A DNA stretch of 64,000 bases from CBDCUC01 sp965222485 (GTDB taxonomy: Bacteria > Pseudomonadota > Alphaproteobacteria > Rhizobiales > Hyphomicrobiaceae), in assembly GCA_965222485.1 (NCBI GenBank), contig CBDCUC010000040.1:930001-994000 (forward strand), read 5' to 3'. Positions 55,549 through 64,000 of the stretch are shown here, piece after piece. Position 1 is the stretch's first letter, and each line of letters begins with the position of its first letter. A program made the position numbers and the translations under genes. The notes under the pieces are model-generated. The model was not told the DNA's origin, ran no database searches, and saw only the letters and a program-made list of their open reading frames with translations.

Positions 55549-57102
55549 TCATGGAGTGGTCACTTGGGATGTAACCCTCGTCTGCAAAAGTGCGGGGGCA
55601 TCAACTAACCCGTGTCCAAATACATTGTCTCGCCCGGGCGCGCCAAGGTCATGAACTGAGCTGCCGAGGAGTTCGCCTAAGGCTGTCGACGGGGCGGTGG
55701 GAAATTTCGTTTTTGCCAATCCGATTGTACCGGAGACAAGCGCTGCCGCGAATGAAGTCCCGCTCACCATTTCGACTTTGCCGTTTGGCACAGGCGCGAA
55801 GATGTCGACGCCAGGCGCCGAGACGAATATGTGGTCGCCTCGATTGGCCTTGGAATAGATTCTGTTGTTCACGTCCGTCGCCGTCACGGCGATTGTCGAT
55901 TCATATGCCGCAGGGTAGGCCGGCTTTGCCTTTGGTCCCTCATTTCCCGCTGCAGCCACGAGAATGACACCAGAAGCATGTGCTTTAATTAGCGCTTCTT
56001 TCAACACTGCATTTGGCGGTCCAGCAAAGCTCATGTTGACAACATTTGCGCCATTCGTAGTTGTCCAATCCAGACACGCAATAATCACATAGGCGTCGGA
56101 CTGTAATTTTTTCGCTGACGGCCCGTCAAAGGCGCGGGCAATCAATAAGTGTGCGTCAGGTGCTACGCCGTTAATCATGTCACGGGCAGCAATGAGCCCC
56201 GCAACTGCTGTTCCGTGGCGCCGCTGCGTCACTTTCGCGCCCGACAGTCCGTCAAAGCGTTGGTGCATGACACCAGAAAGGGCGGGATGGGTGAGATCAA
56301 CATCGGTATCAATGACACCTATACGAACGCCCTTCCCACGTGTGTCACGCGAAATCCGATCAAGCTTGAGGGCTTTGGGTGCATAGCGCACGGATTCAAA
56401 CTCGTCCGCTTGGAGATTGTACGCATCATTGATTGCAGCCACTATCACCTCTGGAAGGCGCTGAAGTTCAGCCGCGACATCCTGAGGCTTGCGTCCATCG
56501 GAAATCTCCAAAAGCACGATTGTGTTGCGCATTAGATTGGAAAATCGGCGTTTGATGATCTTCAACCGGTTCTTCCGCGCTATTTCATCGGTCTGTGACG
56601 AGCTCGCGGCGGTTACAATAATGACTTGCGCATTTTTATCCCGCAGTGAGGTCTGAGGCATCGCTTTTTGCGAAGCCGACGAGGACCGGCGGGCCTGAGA
56701 CTTCTTCTTGCCGCGGTCGTGCCGCTTTGCTGTCTTGCGTTGAGACTTCTTCTTCTTGGCTCTCTGTGTTTGCGATGAATTTGAAGCAGTGGACTTCTTC
56801 GGGCCCGTCGATTGGGTGGCCCGAGCCCTGTCAACGTTGAAATTACCAGACGAGGCTCCACTGCCACGGGTAGTCGTTCCCAGCGAACGTCTGGAACTGG
56901 TTGAACCTCTCACGGAGCCGGAACGCCTGGAGGAAGGTGTTGCCTGGCGTGGTGCCGTGTAAACCTGCACCTTCACCCGACCCGACGACGTCGCGCCTGA
57001 GACGTCCGCCGCACCGACGGCGGCAGGTATTGCAAAGCTCGAAAGGAGCATAAGAGATAATGTCAAGAGCGGACAGACGATCCGCCTGATACGGGGCATC
57101 AT
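55549..57102 (-). CDS. Secreted subtilisin-like (S8) protease with basic linker
   Basis: A 517-residue protein: signal peptide (1-31), a Ser/Arg/Lys-rich low-complexity segment (about 53-150, with RAKKKKSQRKTAKRHDRGKKK), an inhibitor-like propeptide (about 158-230) and the S8 domain. The triad is Asp265 (GVIDTD), His296 (RRHGTAVAG) and Ser450 (SGTSFAAA), with the oxyanion Asn387 in AAAGNEGP. It faces away from the basic secreted protein gene 250 bases on, which has a similar basic region. It may process proteins of that cluster. Confidence 0.92.
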   Translation of the reverse strand: MMPRIRRIVCPLLTLSLMLLSSFAIPAAVGAADVSGATSSGRVKVQVYTAPRQATPSSRRSGSVRGSTSSRRSLGTTTRGSGASSGNFNVDRARATQSTGPKKSTASNSSQTQRAKKKKSQRKTAKRHDRGKKKSQARRSSSASQKAMPQTSLRDKNAQVIIVTAASSSQTDEIARKNRLKIIKRRFSNLMRNTIVLLEISDGRKPQDVAAELQRLPEVIVAAINDAYNLQADEFESVRYAPKALKLDRISRDTRGKGVRIGVIDTDVDLTHPALSGVMHQRFDGLSGAKVTQRRHGTAVAGLIAARDMINGVAPDAHLLIARAFDGPSAKKLQSDAYVIIACLDWTTTNGANVVNMSFAGPPNAVLKEALIKAHASGVILVAAAGNEGPKAKPAYPAAYESTIAVTATDVNNRIYSKANRGDHIFVSAPGVDIFAPVPNGKVEMVSGTSFAAALVSGTIGLAKTKFPTAPSTALGELLGSSVHDLGAPGRDNVFGHGLVDAPALLQTRVTSQVTTP

Positions 57103-57354
57103 GCACCTCTGCCAGTGAGACCTCTCTTAGCAATCATTTCTAGCGCGAAGGTACCCGTAAAGCACCCCCTTATTCGCCAGGCACACACAGAGGACCGCAT
57201 TCGAGCTGATCTGAGAGTTTTGCGGTTATTGCAGCAATGTTGAACCATTTCGTTCCCGCCAGCGACCAAGGGATATCGCGGTGGGCAATCGGGCCCCTGT
57301 GTCAGGTTATTCGGTACGGTCCGGCCGTTCCCGCAATGAAAAGGGGATTTCGTC
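57103..57354. promoter_or_regulatory. Divergent promoter region of the protease cluster
   Basis: About 250 bases between the protease and the basic-protein genes, which run in opposite directions. Both promoters must lie here. I could not fix -35/-10 boxes with confidence. Confidence 0.45.
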
Positions 57355-59415
57355 ATGTTCATCAACCCGTCACACAACACGACCCGCTTCAACATTTTGG
57401 CACTTGCCCTTGCAAGCACAGCAATCGTAGCACTTTCCTCTAGTGTGGCGGTGGCGAGGGACATGGGCAGCAAAGCGGGCAATCGCAGCTTCGCCATTCA
57501 AAACGCCGCAAAGGTCAGCAAGGCCATCCGCAGCGGCAAACGACGCACCGGCTCGGCTGGCCGTCTATCCATAGATACCTCGCGGCTCAAGGTCAGGAAA
57601 TCATCTTCGAAAAGCCGCATGGCCAAGCGGATAAAGAATGCATCGAAGCGCAAAGCAAAGACCAAGAATAGCGGCGGTCTGCAGGCTGAGTTTGCCTCCC
57701 GCATCAAGGGCTCACTTGCGAAACGCTCAAAAGTCCGCATCGTAAAGAGCCGCAAGCCCGCAAAGAGGAGCCTTACAAAAGCGGGCCAGAAAGGCACTCT
57801 GGCAAAAAAATTACAGGGCCGCACCCTCAGGGGCAGCAAGACAGTCAAAAACAGTCTCGCGAACTCCCGCATCAAGGCGCGCGTAAAACAGGACAAGCGC
57901 ATTGCGAAAGTCGTGGAGGCTTCAAAGTCCCCCAAGATCAGCGACGTCGCCAAGGCGGCGCTCAGCAAAGCCGCTAAGGGAGACAACGGAACGCCGCGCG
58001 TGGAAGAGGGCGAACGCCATCCGTTCAAGGGCAACGTAAGCGTTAGTCCAGGACTAGCGAACAGCTCTGGTAATTTTGCCGATGTGGCACGCAACCAGAT
58101 TGTTCAAAACGGTCGAAAAATCGTGACGACAACCACGCAAACGGCCAACACAAAACTAAATTCAGGCTCCAACGACGGTTCAAAGATCGTCACCACCGTA
58201 GTGGAACCGTTAAATACCAGGATTTTACGCAAGGGCGGCTCCTTGGAAGACCGCATGCACAACAATTGGTACTATAAGTCCGGCGAGAATGGCGGCGCGA
58301 TGGTTTCGTCCCAGGCTATCACGACAGGCGCCGTATCGACGGCTGCCCCTAACATCTTCGCCACACAAGTGCCGGGCATGATCCTTTCCCATTCTGGCGC
58401 GCTGAGCCGGATCAAGGAAAACGCAGGCGGCTTGGAAACGGGCCCGGGAGAAGGCCGAACGGACGGGCTGTTTGGGCTGGGCGGTAATGCATTGAGTATT
58501 TTGCCGGACAAGAGCGGGGGCCCAGGCACGAACCCGGTTGCGGCGGAAGACATGGCGGACGGCTCGTACAACAACCCTGACCCCTGGCGCGGCATGAGCA
58601 ATGAAGAGATCGCCAAAACCCTGGGCGTGGGCCTGGACGCAAGCACCACCCGTAACCGTGCTGGTACAGGCCTAGCCAACATTCAACAGTTTGCGGCTGG
58701 TGGCAAAGGACAAGACAACACGGGCGGCAAGCATGACCGGTTGATCGGCGTCATCGGAAGCGGAAGTGGTCGCCAAACACAGAACCCACAAGATCAATGG
58801 GTGATGGGGGACGCGAAATCTGTACCAGCCTACGTGGTAGGAGAACCCAATAGCACCGAGACCGAAACCAATCCTGAATCAGGTGAAACAATTGTTCGAA
58901 AGTATGATTCCAACGGATTTGTAATCTCGGAGGAAATTACCACGGGTGATGGAGAAATCACGAATACGTTTCTGTACAATGAGGATGGAGATGTTGAACA
59001 CTTTCATACCCGGTTTAATTCTCCATCGACCCCATCGGATTCAAACGACTCGACACCAAATTGCATTTCAGGTTTTGACTGCGGCACGGAAGGAAGTGTG
59101 GCAGCCGGAACCGGTGATGACGAAGCACGCCAGCGCGCTCTAATCGCAGCGATCACTCGCGAGTGGACAGGGCAGCCGGGGCACGACGACCAGCATAATG
59201 GTGCGGGCTCTTCGGGCCAGGGAACTCCCTGGGAACAGGCTCGTCGCAACGGCGGCGGTTCTGGCAATTCCCTTGGAAACGGGTTCGAAGAGCACTGCAA
59301 GCTTGCACATTGCGGTGAAAACGAAATGGGTGTGCAAGGCAGGGGCGGCCAAGGCCAAGGGGGCAACATTTTCCAGATGTTGGGCTGGCAGATCAATCCG
59401 CCGCGGCAGAACTGA
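57355..59415 (+). CDS. Large secreted protein with a highly basic N-terminal half
   Basis: A 686-residue protein of no family I recognise. It has a signal peptide (about 1-35), then a Lys/Arg-rich segment (about 45-210) with SLAKRSKVRIVKSRKPAKRS-type repeats, a central Gly/Asn/Ser-rich part, and a C-terminal region with CISGFDC and CKLAHC. Charge alternates: basic start, acidic to neutral end. A strong terminator follows. The coupling to the protease and the barrel suggests a surface or extracellular matrix protein. AAGGGGATTTCGTC precedes the ATG. Confidence 0.8.
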   Translation: MFINPSHNTTRFNILALALASTAIVALSSSVAVARDMGSKAGNRSFAIQNAAKVSKAIRSGKRRTGSAGRLSIDTSRLKVRKSSSKSRMAKRIKNASKRKAKTKNSGGLQAEFASRIKGSLAKRSKVRIVKSRKPAKRSLTKAGQKGTLAKKLQGRTLRGSKTVKNSLANSRIKARVKQDKRIAKVVEASKSPKISDVAKAALSKAAKGDNGTPRVEEGERHPFKGNVSVSPGLANSSGNFADVARNQIVQNGRKIVTTTTQTANTKLNSGSNDGSKIVTTVVEPLNTRILRKGGSLEDRMHNNWYYKSGENGGAMVSSQAITTGAVSTAAPNIFATQVPGMILSHSGALSRIKENAGGLETGPGEGRTDGLFGLGGNALSILPDKSGGPGTNPVAAEDMADGSYNNPDPWRGMSNEEIAKTLGVGLDASTTRNRAGTGLANIQQFAAGGKGQDNTGGKHDRLIGVIGSGSGRQTQNPQDQWVMGDAKSVPAYVVGEPNSTETETNPESGETIVRKYDSNGFVISEEITTGDGEITNTFLYNEDGDVEHFHTRFNSPSTPSDSNDSTPNCISGFDCGTEGSVAAGTGDDEARQRALIAAITREWTGQPGHDDQHNGAGSSGQGTPWEQARRNGGGSGNSLGNGFEEHCKLAHCGENEMGVQGRGGQGQGGNIFQMLGWQINPPRQN

Positions 59416-59778
59416 CCGCGCAGCAATCACGACCGACAAAGGAGCCCGGGCATGCGGGCTCCTTTTCCTTTGCTCGACGTGACTTTTATCGAAGATCAGT
59501 GACCAGTGAGTATCACGGTGGGCATAGGACACTGTGGGAGAGTGTATACTTGAATGGTGCCGGTATGGCAGGAATTGATCGCTACGATTGCCAAACAGAA
59601 CACCGTTTAGTGGTCCCTTGTAACAGAGACGGTCGCGGCATTCTCAGTGGCCTTCGCACGTGTTCGGGACCAGCAAAGCGCTGAAATGTGACCTAGCCGC
59701 CACAAGCTGACGAAAGCGTAGAGCTGCGGGCAATGTGCGGTTGACCAGCTATCCATCGGCTGAAACAAATCGCCTGTT
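59416..59778. other. Intergenic between the basic protein and the barrel gene
   Basis: About 360 bases. It starts with the terminator; the remainder has no convincing frame and should hold the promoter of the barrel gene. Confidence 0.4.
59441..59470 (+). terminator. Rho-independent terminator
   Basis: GGAGCCCG and CGGGCTCC form the stem with a loop of about six bases, followed by TTTTCCTTT. It lies 26 bases after the stop of the basic secreted protein. Confidence 0.9.
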
Positions 59779-60963
59779 ATGTTGCGTACGTTGAGACCCA
59801 TTTCGGTCGTGTGTTTCGGGCTTGCATTGGCGTTTGGCCATTGCGGGTCGCAGGCGGTCTACGCCCAAAGCGTGTTGCCAGACGGCGTCAGTGCCGGTTT
59901 TAGCTACGAAAATGGTGGTACGGAAGCTGTCGGTCCTTACAAGCTTCGCAGCTTCGTCCAGTTTGACGATCTCTTCAAAACTGGCGAGATGATCCGTATC
60001 GACGGAACCGCAACGCCTGAGTTCGAAGAGCTGCGCGGGATTGGTCTACGATACGAGCAGCCATTTCTGCAAAATTGGCGCCTGCGTATCAACGCGTCGA
60101 CCAGCGAGACAATTCCGGGTGGCGATCTATCTCGCGTCTATAGGCAGACGACGCAAGAGCATGGTTGGGGGGGCACCGTCCTTGGCAGCACCATCAGCTA
60201 TGTCTTCCAACCTTCCGACGTGATCGCTGCCGAACTTACCGCGGGGTTCCAAAGCCGTGACTCCAAGACGCGAAGAGTCCCAGATCAAAACAGCATATTG
60301 CTCGATGCTCTTGATGGCTTCAGGCTTCTGGGAGAGACGTTCAATCAGAGAACCCGCGATCTCCAGATCTCTGCCGCGATTAATTATGACATCACGAAGA
60401 GCACTGTTCTATACAGCGCCATCGGCGCCGATTTTGGTGTCGATTGGGTGGATCCAGCGCATGAACGCAAGGATGTCGATGATACGCCGACAGTTTTACA
60501 CTATGCCGTGTCATTCAAACAGAATCTGCCAAATGCGTTCCAGATTGCCCTTCGCGGTAATGCGCAGTGGAGTAATGAGCGCCTCAATCAATTGAAAATG
60601 TTTGGACTTGGAGGTTGGGACTACGCCACAGCTTATGATCCAGGGGAAGAAGTCGGCGACATCGGCGGCGGGGGTAGGGCGGAAATCAACGCCGTTGGCG
60701 TATTCCATCTCGGCTCGGGGTTGGATCTCTATTTCCAGCCGGCGGTTTTCGTGGATGGTGGTTTTACGCGCATAAATGACCCTATCCCTGGAGAGGCCGA
60801 AGGAAACAAATACAAGTCATCTGTCGGTGCCGCGTTATCCATAGAATTGACCAATGGCATTCATGGCGGCCTACAAGTCTCCCGTCCTATCGGAGACGCA
60901 CCTAACCTGGATAACGGCAAGAAGGAGCCGCGTTGGCTATTCAGCGTGGGGATCAAGCAATGA
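59779..60963 (+). CDS. ShlB/FhaC-like outer-membrane barrel without POTRA domains
   Basis: A 394-residue protein: signal peptide (about 1-30, ending VYAQS), then a barrel. YENGGTEAVGPYKLRSFVQF, the LRGIGLRYEQPFLQ strand and FGLGGWDYATAYDPGEE, followed by GDIGGGGRAEI and YFQPAVFVDGG, match strands of the TpsB (ShlB/FhaC) secretion barrel, including the region of the VRGY loop, whose Arg is not kept. No POTRA domain lies before the barrel, and length fits barrel only. It may export the basic protein. The last four bases overlap the next gene. Confidence 0.72.
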   Translation: MLRTLRPISVVCFGLALAFGHCGSQAVYAQSVLPDGVSAGFSYENGGTEAVGPYKLRSFVQFDDLFKTGEMIRIDGTATPEFEELRGIGLRYEQPFLQNWRLRINASTSETIPGGDLSRVYRQTTQEHGWGGTVLGSTISYVFQPSDVIAAELTAGFQSRDSKTRRVPDQNSILLDALDGFRLLGETFNQRTRDLQISAAINYDITKSTVLYSAIGADFGVDWVDPAHERKDVDDTPTVLHYAVSFKQNLPNAFQIALRGNAQWSNERLNQLKMFGLGGWDYATAYDPGEEVGDIGGGGRAEINAVGVFHLGSGLDLYFQPAVFVDGGFTRINDPIPGEAEGNKYKSSVGAALSIELTNGIHGGLQVSRPIGDAPNLDNGKKEPRWLFSVGIKQ

Positions 60964-61310
60964 GCATAGAGCGCAACAAGTCGGGGGAACCCGTGATCGT
61001 CTGTTTTGGAATGATCATCACAGCTGCAGTTTTGCTGGCCGTATCGTGGTCTCCTGCGCGCGCGCTCACCATTTGCGTGACTGACGGTTCGGTCATCTGC
61101 TTCAGCGCTACGCCTGAACAAGCCCAGATTGCGCGAGACGCACGCATGATTGAAACCGGCCAGCACCAGGCTACGGGAAGCTACGTACATGTGGACGAAC
61201 TTAAACGTACAAAGGAAACTTGGCCACTTGGCAAACCATCGCTGCAAAATTGCCGTTTCTGCCTCCAACCAGACCGCTTGAACGTGGAGCGTCTAAAATC
61301 GCTTCCTTAG
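60960..61310 (+). CDS. Small secreted cysteine-containing protein
   Basis: A 116-residue protein with a signal or anchor helix (about 11-35, ending SPARALT) and a short mature part with CVTDGSVIC and CRFC. Four cysteines could form two disulfides. ATGA overlap with the barrel gene means tight coupling. No family recognised; an accessory of the barrel is the likely role. Confidence 0.75.
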   Translation: MSIERNKSGEPVIVCFGMIITAAVLLAVSWSPARALTICVTDGSVICFSATPEQAQIARDARMIETGQHQATGSYVHVDELKRTKETWPLGKPSLQNCRFCLQPDRLNVERLKSLP

Positions 61311-62122
61311 ACGGTCTCTCTCATTGCGCTTTGCCTGTCTCACATGTTGCATGCCAATGCGCCATGCACAATTGATCATGAATAGCAAAGCAAGCCAGTC
61401 AGGTTCGAACTGCCCTAACAAACCCGCTTAGCAATGGATTATCACCTGTGGCTGGCAGGACTTCAGCCGGGCCAATTCCTGTTAGCAAATCGTGGTGATC
61501 GCGCGGGTCTAACCACCCGGTAATATTACTGCCTCGACCGGGAGTGAACGGCGAGCATTGGGCTCGGTCCGGCGAACTTTTCGTTGAACACTCGGTCTGA
61601 AGGATGAAGGAGGTGCCGGTTTAACGGCGCACTTGCAACCTCAGAGCTGTACCGCAAAGCTCACCGCATCTCATTCTGAAAGCCGCGAAAAGGAATTGAT
61701 CTGCCATCATAGCAGCGGTCAGCAACCTTTCGACGCTGTAGAGAAGCTTACGCTGGTCAGACTCGCGAGAGCAAACTAACCTCTCGAGAGGTAATTTGCC
61801 TCTGCTTTTCATAGCTTTTGGGACCGGGCCCCCGCATATAGTGCTTCTCTGGTCTGTAGCTGTCGAAAAGCTCTGCCCTCACCTCCCGAATGGATTTAAT
61901 GAGGCACTTGAAGGGCTGGCGGTTCATTATGGACGATTTTGCAAGTGTTGACATGACACACCTCGCGGGCGTTGAGTTTCGCGAGAGGGCTAAACTCCTC
62001 TCCAATACTCATTTGTCGCGAGAATGGGTTGATCGGTTCAATTTCTGTGAACCGCGGGCGTGTTTCACGACCTTGACATAAGCTATTGCGGGACAGGGTC
62101 CCTTGTCCTTGCCCCTTAAAAC
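61311..62122. other. Intergenic before the second IS element
   Basis: About 810 bases with short frames such as one at 61890-62081, none with a domain. Left flank of the insertion sequence. Confidence 0.4.
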
Positions 62123-63285
62123 TGAGCCATCAATTTTGTAAAACTCTACCAAGCTGGGGAGGAGTGTTTGATGGCTCGGAAGCGACATTCAGACGAAGAT
62201 ATTCTGCGGATTTTGCGTGAGATTGAAGTGCATCTGTCGTCTGGCAAAGATGTGCCGGGTGCGTGCCGGGCGGCTGGTATCTCAGATGCGACGTATTACA
62301 AATGGCGCAAGAAGTTTGGCGGCATGGGCAAGTCTCAGCTTTCAGAGATGAAGTCGCTTGAGAAAGAGAACCAGCGACTAAAGAAGATTGTCGCCGATCT
62401 TGAGCTCGACAAGCTAATCCTGAAAGAGAGCCTTGATTTTTTAAAACCAAAAGTCTGACGACGAGCGACTTGCGGCAGGCCGTTGTTCACGTCCGCCAGA
62501 AGCTTGGCACCTCAGAGCGTCGTGGTTGCAAGGTTATCGGCATTGCCCGCTCCACGCAGCAGTATAAGCCAGCCGAACATGATGACGACAAGCTGCGCTT
62601 GGCACTTATTCGTTTGGCAAAACAGTATGGGCGCTATGGATATCGCAAGGTTGGCAAACTGCTGCAGGCAGAAGGCTGGCACGTGAACCACAAAAAGGTT
62701 GAGCGGATATGGCGTGAAGAGGGCTTGCAGCTTCCCAAGCGCCATAAGAAACGCAGGCGGCTCTATCACCACAATGCGTCTGTCATCCGCCTCAGGCCCA
62801 AGCACCCAAACCACATCTGGGCCATCGACTTTGTGCATGACAAGCTCAGCAATGGGCGCTGCTACAAAATGCTGACTGTGTTGGATGAGTATACCCGCGA
62901 AGCGCTCAACGTAACCGTTGCACCGAAGATGGGGTCCGCTGATGTCCTTGAGGCGCTCTACCCACTGTTGTTGAGACGGGGAAAGCCAGAACACATCCGC
63001 TCAGACAATGGACCAGAGTTCACTGCCGAGGCCTTGCAGACCTGGCTCAGGCGCGTGGACATCAAGCCGATCCAGATTTATCCAGGCTCACCGTGGGAGA
63101 ATGGCTACAACCAGCGCTTCAACGGAACGCTCCGTCGCGAGGTGCTGAACGCGGAGTGGTTTGCGAGCGTTGATCAAGCCCGCGTGGTCATCAATCAGTG
63201 GCTCAGACAGTACAATCAAACACGCCCGCACCAAGCCCTGAACATGCGTCCACCCGTGCCAGAAACTCTACATCAAAGTGGCTCA
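62123..63285 (+). mobile_element. IS3-family element, second copy type
   Basis: TGAGCCA at 62123 and TGGCTCA at 63279-63285 are the ends (TG...CA); further inside the match is partial. It carries orfA and orfB. The stop of orfB straddles the right end. The flanks (AAC and TAA) give no three-base duplication. Different subgroup from the IS at 47863. Confidence 0.85.
62171..62458 (+). CDS. IS3-family transposase OrfA
   Basis: A 95-residue protein: SDEDILRILREIEVH, GISDATYYKWRKKFGG and the zipper SLEKENQRLKKIVADLELDK. Intact. GGAGTGTTTG precedes the ATG. OrfB follows after 11 bases. Confidence 0.93.
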   Translation: MARKRHSDEDILRILREIEVHLSSGKDVPGACRAAGISDATYYKWRKKFGGMGKSQLSEMKSLEKENQRLKKIVADLELDKLILKESLDFLKPKV

Positions 63286-63288
63286 TAA
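62470..63288 (+). CDS. IS3-family transposase OrfB with altered catalytic Glu
   Basis: A 272-residue DDE transposase: HTH_21 (YGRYGYRKVGKLLQAEG), first Asp in WAIDFVHD, second in RSDNGPEF. The third motif reads PWENGYNQRFNG, where family members have GYNERFNG, so the catalytic Glu is now Gln (CAG for GAG). Otherwise full length. It is probably unable to transpose itself. Confidence 0.92.
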   Translation: MRQAVVHVRQKLGTSERRGCKVIGIARSTQQYKPAEHDDDKLRLALIRLAKQYGRYGYRKVGKLLQAEGWHVNHKKVERIWREEGLQLPKRHKKRRRLYHHNASVIRLRPKHPNHIWAIDFVHDKLSNGRCYKMLTVLDEYTREALNVTVAPKMGSADVLEALYPLLLRRGKPEHIRSDNGPEFTAEALQTWLRRVDIKPIQIYPGSPWENGYNQRFNGTLRREVLNAEWFASVDQARVVINQWLRQYNQTRPHQALNMRPPVPETLHQSGS

Positions 63289-63576
63289 CGAGGGGGCATT
63301 ACACAGCGTGGTACATATTGTGGTACACCCCTCCAAGTCCGCGTTGGGTCAAAAGTGAGCTTCCGCGCTGCACAACCTAGATCCGCTCCCGGCTGAAGCG
63401 GACATCGCTCAGCTCGCGCCCGGCAATTCGATCATGACCGCTTCCTCTGCAAAGCAGACAGTCTTCATCGTCAAGTCCCTGAAACCCAGTTCGCCTGCCC
63501 ACTGCCGCACAGCTGACCCAGCGCCGTTGTTTCCTTATAATTTCACCAATCAAAATTCGGAACAGTGGGGGCAGAC
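63286..63576. other. Short intergenic right of the IS element
   Basis: About 290 bases without a supported gene. It separates the insertion sequence from the partial gene at the right edge. Confidence 0.35.
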
Positions 63577-64000
63577 ATGTCTGATCGCCAAGCGGCAGCT
63601 AATCGCGCCAATGCGCTCAAAAGCACAGGTCCGGTGACGGCAAATGGTAAGGCGGCGGTTAGCCTAAATGCCGTTCGTCACGGGTTACTGAGTGCCAAGC
63701 TCTTCCTTGACGATGAGGACCCGACTGAATTCGACGCGCTTCAATGCGACCTGCAGCGCTCCCTCAACCCTGTCGGCGCACTTGAACTAGCGCTCGTTGA
63801 GAGGATTGCCGTTACAATGTGGCGCCAGTGCCGTCTCGTTGCCGCTGAGACGGCCGCAATCGCGCTCGAGCATGGAGCTTCAAAGATTGCAGGTGACGTG
63901 AGTTCCGCTCTCAATCTCAGTTACTCAAACAAGCTCACGGAAACTGACATGGAACCATTTGATGCGGACCATGCGCAGTGGTGCAGGGTTGTGATGGATG
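63577..64000 (+). CDS. Phage/transposon-associated hypothetical protein, N-terminal part
   Basis: The first 141 codons, open to the right edge. ANRANALKSTGPVTANGKAA and RHGLLSAKLFLDDEDPTEF are hallmarks of a small hypothetical protein family often beside transposons and prophages, with some terminase-small-subunit-like features. GTGGGGGCAGAC precedes the ATG at 63577. Function unknown; the end is off the window. Confidence 0.75.
   Translation, partial: MSDRQAAANRANALKSTGPVTANGKAAVSLNAVRHGLLSAKLFLDDEDPTEFDALQCDLQRSLNPVGALELALVERIAVTMWRQCRLVAAETAAIALEHGASKIAGDVSSALNLSYSNKLTETDMEPFDADHAQWCRVVMD

Noticed and set aside
61890..62081. 63-codon frame left of the second IS
   Set aside because: No ribosome site, no domain and low-quality composition.
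62123..63285. Target duplications around the second IS
   Set aside because: The flanking triplets AAC and TAA differ, so none is claimed.
1..64000. CRISPR array or rRNA operon
   Set aside because: No regularly spaced repeats and no rRNA-like stretches were seen while reading.

Overview
The window reads as chromosomal DNA of an alphaproteobacterium, most likely of the order Hyphomicrobiales (Rhizobiales). The housekeeping run (murA, a DUF2948 gene, hisD, a UPF0262 gene, a low-molecular-weight phosphatase, maf, yacG, tRNA-Phe) is in the order usual for that group, and the pilin, hemerythrin and outer-membrane proteins also look alphaproteobacterial. Taxonomy is inferred from gene content only.

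Region 1 (1-21 kb) is a denitrification locus. An alginate-export-type outer-membrane barrel is followed by a complete cytochrome cd1 nitrite reductase and heme d1 cluster on the minus strand (nirS-nirE-nirC-nirF-nirDL-nirG-nirH-nirJ-nirN). A Dnr/FNR-type regulator lies just upstream of nirS. Facing away on the plus strand is an operon for a CuA-containing heme-copper enzyme: a one-helix subunit, subunit II, subunit I, heme O synthase, Sco, a cytochrome b-ferredoxin-MvhD fusion, an unknown membrane-anchored protein and a hemerythrin. Subunit I keeps all six metal-binding histidines, but the usual active-site GHPEVY is GHSSQQ. This and the company of nirS suggest an unconventional nitric oxide reductase. 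Both operons carry the same FNR-like box, TTGACTTC(G/A)GTTAA.

Region 2 (20-37 kb) holds mixed metabolic and stress genes: a DCC thiol oxidoreductase, a Flp pilin, an MddA/NnrU-like methyltransferase, a cupin, an RhlE-type helicase, an Abi-alpha-like protein, a DUF900 lipoprotein hydrolase, an endonuclease/phosphatase-fold protein, HdeD, a BisC-like molybdoenzyme, a GFA protein, PrpE, an SMP-30-like protein and an old yellow enzyme.

Region 3 (37-46 kb) is the conserved housekeeping run, interrupted by a class III adenylate cyclase and a Crp-family regulator. It ends in tRNA-Phe, and a tyrosine integrase directly downstream marks the left edge of an island.

Region 4 (46-64 kb) is accessory. 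It contains a decayed IS3-family (IS407-type) element that has cut off the end of a QueC-like gene of a probable defence pair, then a flavodoxin, a porin, a dicarboxylate symporter and a LapA-like peptide. Next is an unusual export-type cluster: a subtilase with a basic linker, a very basic secreted protein, a ShlB/FhaC-like barrel with no POTRA domains, and a small cysteine-bearing secreted protein. A second IS3-family element, whose catalytic glutamate has become glutamine, and a partial phage/transposon-associated gene close the window. No second copy of the tRNA end was seen, so the island probably runs past the right edge.
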